A stretch of 53,199 nt of DNA from DAIQNV01 sp036788215. Lineage in GTDB: Bacteria > Planctomycetota > Phycisphaerae > Phycisphaerales > UBA1924. The position numbers and the translations under genes were made by a program. Where the stretch lies: positions 1 through 53,199 of the forward strand of contig DAIQNV010000015.1 in the NCBI GenBank assembly GCA_036788215.1, read 5' to 3'. How positions within the stretch are numbered: position 1 is the first letter of the stretch; every line of letters begins with the position of its first letter. Under the pieces are notes generated by a model, which was not told the DNA's origin, ran no database searches, and was given only the letters and a program-made list of their open reading frames with translations. This document shows, piece after piece, positions 49,785-53,199 of the stretch.

Positions 49785-50972
49785 ATGTCCGGTTTGATTT
49801 CGCCGCTCGGCGGCACCCTTGTCAACCGCGTTGTCGATGAGGCGCGTGCCGCGGAACTGCGGAAAGAGGCCCAGGGCCTGCCCCGCATCGACCTCTCGGC
49901 GAAGCAGTCGTGCGATGTGGAGATGATCTCCATCGGCGCCTTCAGCCCATTGACCGGGTTCATGGGCGAGAAGGACTTCCACTCGGTCATCGACTCGATG
50001 AGGCTGACCGATGGCACGATCTGGCCGATCCCGATCACGCTGAGCGTGGCGGACGGGGCTGCGAAGAAGGGCGACCGCGTCGCCCTCTACGGTAAGAACA
50101 GCAAGGGCGAGAGCGTCCTCCAGGCGGTCATGACCGTCGAGGAGACCTACGCCCACGACACGAAGAAGGAAGCGACGATCTTCTTCAACAAGCCCTCCGA
50201 TGACGACGGGCAGCACCCGGGCGCCGAGGCTGTGAAGAAGGAGGGGCCGCTCTGCCTCGCCGGGCCGATCGAGACCGTCACGGTCTGCGTCGACCCCGAC
50301 GGGCCCGAGGCCTTCCTCGACCACCGCCTGACGCCGGCCCAGACGCGGGCGGAGTTCGAGAAGCGTGGCTGGAAGACGGTCGCCGCCTTCCAGACGCGGA
50401 ACCCGATCCACCGCGCCCACGAGTACCTGTGCAAGTGCGCCCAGGAGATCTGCGACGGGCTGCTGATCCACCCGCTCGTCGGGGAGACCAAGCCCGGCGA
50501 CATCCCCGCCGATGTCCGCATGCGGTGCTACGAGGCGCTGATCGCGGAGTACTTCGTCGACGAGCGCACGCTGCTCAGCGTGATGCCCGCAGCGATGCGG
50601 TACGCCGGCCCCCGCGAGGCGGTGCTGCACGCGGTCGTCCGTCGCAACTACGGCGTCACCCACTTCATCGTGGGGCGTGACCACGCCGGCGTCGGCAACT
50701 ACTACGGCACCTACGACGCCCAGAACATCTTCGACGGGCTCGCGAAGGATGCGCTCGCGATCGAGCCCCTGAAGTTCGAGCACGCCGCCTACTCGAAGAA
50801 GGCCCAGGGCATGGTCTCGGGCAAGACCTTCCCGAAGCTCGAGGGCGACCAGGTCTTCCTGTCGGGGACCAAGGTCCGCGACATGCTGGCCCAGGGCGAG
50901 CGCCCGCCCGGCGAGTTCACCCGCCCCGAGGTCGCCGACATCCTGATCGCCTGGGCGACCAGCACGAAGTAA
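49785..50972 (+). CDS. sat: Sulfate adenylyltransferase (ATP sulfurylase)
   Basis: 395 residues, the single-chain bacterial form. It makes adenosine phosphosulfate (APS) from sulfate and ATP in the cytoplasm. GGGAGG lies nine bases before the start MSGLISPLGG. Active-site motifs QTRNPIHRAH at 203-212 and GRDHAGVG near 297-304 are intact, as is the late FLSGTKVRDML. There is no APS-kinase domain and no cys gene next to it. In assimilation APS goes to sulfide or, via PAPS, to the sulfotransferases encoded at 29-33 kb. The gene ends in a clear intrinsic terminator, so it is probably transcribed alone. Confidence 0.96.
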   Translation: MSGLISPLGGTLVNRVVDEARAAELRKEAQGLPRIDLSAKQSCDVEMISIGAFSPLTGFMGEKDFHSVIDSMRLTDGTIWPIPITLSVADGAAKKGDRVALYGKNSKGESVLQAVMTVEETYAHDTKKEATIFFNKPSDDDGQHPGAEAVKKEGPLCLAGPIETVTVCVDPDGPEAFLDHRLTPAQTRAEFEKRGWKTVAAFQTRNPIHRAHEYLCKCAQEICDGLLIHPLVGETKPGDIPADVRMRCYEALIAEYFVDERTLLSVMPAAMRYAGPREAVLHAVVRRNYGVTHFIVGRDHAGVGNYYGTYDAQNIFDGLAKDALAIEPLKFEHAAYSKKAQGMVSGKTFPKLEGDQVFLSGTKVRDMLAQGERPPGEFTRPEVADILIAWATSTK

Positions 50973-50999
50973 CGCTTCACCAGCGACGATGATCACACG

Positions 51000-51034
51000 A
51001 GAAGCCCGGCCAAGAGCCGGGCTTCTTTGCTTTT
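51000..51034 (+). terminator. Intrinsic terminator of sat
   Basis: AGAAGCCCGGC pairs perfectly with GCCGGGCTTCT around CAAGA, then TTGCTTTT. It is 27 bases past the sat stop. Confidence 0.9.
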
Positions 51035-51074
51035 GCAACGCGGGATCACCCGGGCGGAACGCTCGTGCGCCCCT

Positions 51075-52079
51075 TTACCCGCGGTAGGCGTCGAAGAGGT
51101 CCCGCAGCCAGGCGCGGTCCGGCTCGGTCAGGGGCCCGTCGAGCCCGCCGGTGATGTTGCAGCGGGCCTGGGGCTCGTTGCGGAAGCCCGGGATGGCGCT
51201 GATGACATTGGCGTGCCCGGTGACGAACCGTGTCGCGACGCTGCTCAGGGCCTCGGGCGTGGTGCCGAAGCGGTCCTTGATCTGGGCCATGATGGGCTTG
51301 AGCTTCCGCAGCTTCTCGGTGGTGAAGTCGTCGAGCCCCTCGCGGACATCGCCCGGGGCGAAGCTCGGGGGCTTCTCGGGGTCGAACTTGTCCATCAGGA
51401 GGCCCTTGCCCAGGGGGCCGAAGGCGACGAAGCCGATCCCGTCGCGGGACATGATCTCCTGAACCTTCGAGCCCGGGCGGATGAAGTTGTCCGCCAGCAT
51501 GCTCGCCCAGCTCTGGAAGACGCCGGGCTTCAGGATCTGCGCGCTGCGCTCGAAGCCCTCGTCGCTGTACGCCGACTGACCGATCACGCGGATCTTGCCC
51601 TCGGTCTGCAGGGCGTGCATCGTCTCCGCGGCGTCGGGCAGGTTGCCGGGCTGGCCATCCGGGGCCCAGTGGTCGTTGTGCAGGTAGTAGATGTCGATGC
51701 AGTCGACCTCGAGGTTGCGGAGCGACTGCTCGCACTGGTGGCGGATGTGGTGGGGCTCGTAGGCGTGCAGGGCGGTCCCGCGCATCCAGCCCACCTTGGT
51801 CGCGATGACGAGGTCGTCGCGCTTCACGCCCAGCCTGCGGACGCACTCGGCCCAGAGGCGCTCGGCGCGGCCATCCCCGTAGGTGTCCGCGTTGTCCCAG
51901 TGGTTCACGCCGGCGTCGACGCCCGCCTTCATCGCGGCGAGGATCTCGGCTTCGTCGACGTCGGCCCAGCCGCAGGGGGTGCCGTCGGCGGGGCTGAACT
52001 TGGGCCCGCCCATGGTCCAGCAGCCGAAGCCGATCTCACTGACCTTCACGCCGGTGGTGCCGATGTCGTGGTAGCGCAT
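51075..52079 (-). CDS. Aldo/keto reductase
   Basis: 334 residues from MRYHDIGTTGVKVSEIGFG, the standard family start. The NADPH-dependent (beta/alpha)8 barrel has its tetrad: Asp and Tyr in WDNADTYGDG, Lys in VIATKVGW and His in YYLHNDHW. Such enzymes reduce aldehydes and ketones; the substrate is not readable. The segment YEPHHIRHQCEQSLRNLEVD is the usual AKR helix pair. Convergent with sat, sharing the terminator region. Repeat copy 2 lies 50 bases beyond its start. Confidence 0.93.
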   Translation of the reverse strand: MRYHDIGTTGVKVSEIGFGCWTMGGPKFSPADGTPCGWADVDEAEILAAMKAGVDAGVNHWDNADTYGDGRAERLWAECVRRLGVKRDDLVIATKVGWMRGTALHAYEPHHIRHQCEQSLRNLEVDCIDIYYLHNDHWAPDGQPGNLPDAAETMHALQTEGKIRVIGQSAYSDEGFERSAQILKPGVFQSWASMLADNFIRPGSKVQEIMSRDGIGFVAFGPLGKGLLMDKFDPEKPPSFAPGDVREGLDDFTTEKLRKLKPIMAQIKDRFGTTPEALSSVATRFVTGHANVISAIPGFRNEPQARCNITGGLDGPLTEPDRAWLRDLFDAYRG

Positions 52080-52128
52080 GGGGTGTGGTAGGACGGCGGA
52101 GCGGGGCGGGCAAACGGGGCGGGGATGG

Positions 52129-52193
52129 CTCAATCAAGCCGGGTGCCGTGGTCGATCCGCCGCCAGGCGGACTCGGCCACGAACGACCGACGC
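52129..52193. repeat. 47-bp repeat, copy 2, with left flank
   Basis: CTCAATCAAG, then CCGGGTG, then the 47-bp element (52147-52193), identical to copy 1 over its full length. Compared with copy 1 the 54-base hairpin module (49501-49554) between CTCAATCAAG and CCGGGTG is absent. Confidence 0.85.
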
Positions 52194-52380
52194 CCGGACC
52201 ACGAACTGAGGCTCGTTAGTGGGCAGCACCGAGGAGCGACCGGCGTCGGGGGCTTCGAGGATGGTGAGGCGGAGGAGCATGGGGGGAGGGCAGGTGGCAA
52301 CACGGGCAAGCTGCGCCCGTCTATTTCCCGATAGCAGTGCAGATTCGGTAGAGGTATAGTCCGGCAACGGAGGTGAACGC
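52194..52380 (+). promoter_or_regulatory. Upstream region of the dockerin-protein gene
   Basis: TATAGT (52355-52360) is a good -10 box 20 bases before the ATG, and GGAGGTGA is a strong ribosome site at about 52369. The -35 region is unconvincing (TAGCAG at 17 bases). No other gene or RNA seen. Confidence 0.45.
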
Positions 52381-53148
52381 ATGAACAAGAACTATCGGAT
52401 GCTCGCAGCACTCAGTGTCGCAGCGATCAGCGCCTCAGCGAACGGACAAGTACTCGGCGATTCTCTTGCGGACTTTTCTGGCGTCCAAGGTCAGGCAAAC
52501 TGGCAGTACGGGTACTGGCGTACGACGACGCCCGGAACCTTCGTGCAGCTGCCGTTCTTTGGCACGATCAGCTTTCCGAACGGATTGGCCGCGGACAACT
52601 TTTGGGGCCTCGCGCAGGTGTCACCGAACTTTCTCGTGGTTCATGAAGTGGGTCAGCATCCTTCGCCGGTGGAGGATGCGGTGCGTCGTTTCGTGGTGCC
52701 CACACTTCCGGACCGTGGTGGCGTGGCGGTGGCGGTGTCTTGGGGGCCGGTGGGTGGTGCCGGGCCCGGGAGCGGCAACGGCGTTCGCGTTTCTGTTCAA
52801 GTGAACGGAGCGTCCGCGTGGTCCCGTGACTTGCCTCGGGGTGGGTCCGCGACGACCGACATCCAGATTGGTGCGCAGTCAGGAGATGTTCTTGACTTCG
52901 TCACGAATGCGCTCGGCAACGATGTGTTCGATTCCACGCCAATCGCAGTTGTCCTTCAGTTTGTCCCCGCCTGCTCCCCCGCCGACCTCGCCGCCCCCTT
53001 CGCTTCCCTCACCTTCGCCGACATCACCGCCTTCCTCACCGCCTTCAGCACCCAGGACCCCATCGCCGACCTCGCCGAGCCCATCGGGCAGTTCACCTTC
53101 GCCGACATCACCGCCTTCCTCGCCGCCTTCAGCGCCGGGTGCCCGTAG
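52381..53148 (+). CDS. Secreted protein with C-terminal duplicated GC-type dockerin
   Basis: 255 residues. Signal peptide MNKNYRMLAALSVAAISASANG. Residues about 25-195 form an unrecognised beta-rich domain. The end (about 198-255) is a dockerin of the kind seen in Phycisphaerae: two copies of a DLA-x-P-x7-FADITAFL-x-AFS unit, the second ending GCP, with Asp residues suited to calcium. Dockerins tether proteins to a surface partner. The first three quarters have more A/T and varied third codon positions than the neighbours, while the dockerin part is strictly GC3, so the gene looks like a mosaic. Flanked by two copies of a 47-bp repeat. Confidence 0.8.
   Translation: MNKNYRMLAALSVAAISASANGQVLGDSLADFSGVQGQANWQYGYWRTTTPGTFVQLPFFGTISFPNGLAADNFWGLAQVSPNFLVVHEVGQHPSPVEDAVRRFVVPTLPDRGGVAVAVSWGPVGGAGPGSGNGVRVSVQVNGASAWSRDLPRGGSATTDIQIGAQSGDVLDFVTNALGNDVFDSTPIAVVLQFVPACSPADLAAPFASLTFADITAFLTAFSTQDPIADLAEPIGQFTFADITAFLAAFSAGCP
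53011..53133 (+). repeat. 39-bp direct repeat encoding the two dockerin units
   Basis: 53011-53049 and 53095-53133 differ at one base (ACC versus GCC) and are 84 bases, or 28 codons, apart. Such near identity at DNA level suggests recent duplication of the unit. Confidence 0.8.
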
Positions 53149-53155
53149 CCCATCG

Positions 53156-53199
53156 GGTCGATCCGCCGCCAGGCGGACTCGGCCACGAACGACCGACGC
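53156..53199. repeat. 47-bp repeat, copy 3 (cut by window end)
   Basis: Identical to copies 1 and 2 from GGTCGATCCGCC onward for 44 bases, up to the last base of the window. It begins eight bases after the dockerin gene's stop. Confidence 0.85.

Noticed and set aside
49367..53199. Insertion sequence or composite transposon at the 47-bp repeats
   Set aside because: No transposase ORF, no terminal direct duplications that I could see. Reported only as a repeat-flanked gene.

Overview
The window is GC-rich, densely coding DNA from a bacterial chromosome, most likely a planctomycete of the class Phycisphaerae. Four things support this. Three secreted proteins end in a PAPG, membrane helix, RRRR sorting tail (a PEP-CTERM variant). 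One secreted protein ends in a duplicated GC-type dockerin. An ECF sigma factor sits just upstream of a large Ser/Thr kinase with a membrane helix. The housekeeping genes (murA, trpE, rho, ptsI, rne, dxr, gmk, pyrB, ubiX, dnaE, sat) are scattered rather than in proteobacterial-style operons. I found no CRISPR array, prophage or transposase gene. There is one tRNA, tRNA-Arg(CCT). The placement is inferred from gene content only.

Layout. 1-7.0 kb: a truncated LuxR-type regulator, a secreted subtilase, tRNA-Arg, a lipoprotein, murA and a large secreted protein of unknown function. 7.1-12.4 kb: trpE, a 2-hydroxyacid dehydrogenase, and a four-gene overlapping operon encoding two small membrane proteins, a heme-membrane/Rieske fusion and a Cys-motif membrane protein. 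12.4-18.4 kb, minus strand: a PAPG-tailed surface protein, then the ECF sigma factor and its neighbouring kinase. 18.5-20.2 kb: an orphan plus-strand transcription unit that looks like a small RNA, then rho. 20.7-33.5 kb, plus strand: ptsI, an RNase E with extreme basic and acidic tails, dxr, then a GT41/GT4/sulfotransferase cluster that probably builds a sulfated surface glycan. 33.6-41.7 kb: an EEP-family hydrolase, a second small-RNA-like unit (minus), an Mrp-type ATPase, a SnoaL-like protein, the overlapping chain lipoprotein-HEAT-pyrB-gmk, ubiX and a Fic protein. 41.8-46.0 kb: dnaE. 46.2-53.2 kb: two PAPG-tailed proteins, a class-IV aminotransferase, sat, an aldo/keto reductase and the dockerin protein, with several repeat elements between them.

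How the genes connect. Sat makes APS, the first step toward the PAPS that the two sulfotransferases would use. The two GT4 enzymes and the TPR-GT41 enzyme would make the acceptor glycan. The ECF-kinase pair and the LuxR fragment are regulatory. Rho is present, and only four convincing intrinsic terminators are visible.

The most unusual signals are these. Tandem eight-base repeats are carried in frame inside the essential dnaE gene, and similar period-8 tracts lie between other genes. A hairpin-forming 47-bp repeat is present in three copies, two of which bracket the dockerin gene, and one copy is interrupted by an extra hairpin module. There are two compact promoter/hairpin/terminator units without a convincing ORF. 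The heme/Rieske operon is uncharacterised. Coordinates of starts were chosen by eye from Shine-Dalgarno sites, overlaps and family alignment from memory. No database search was possible.
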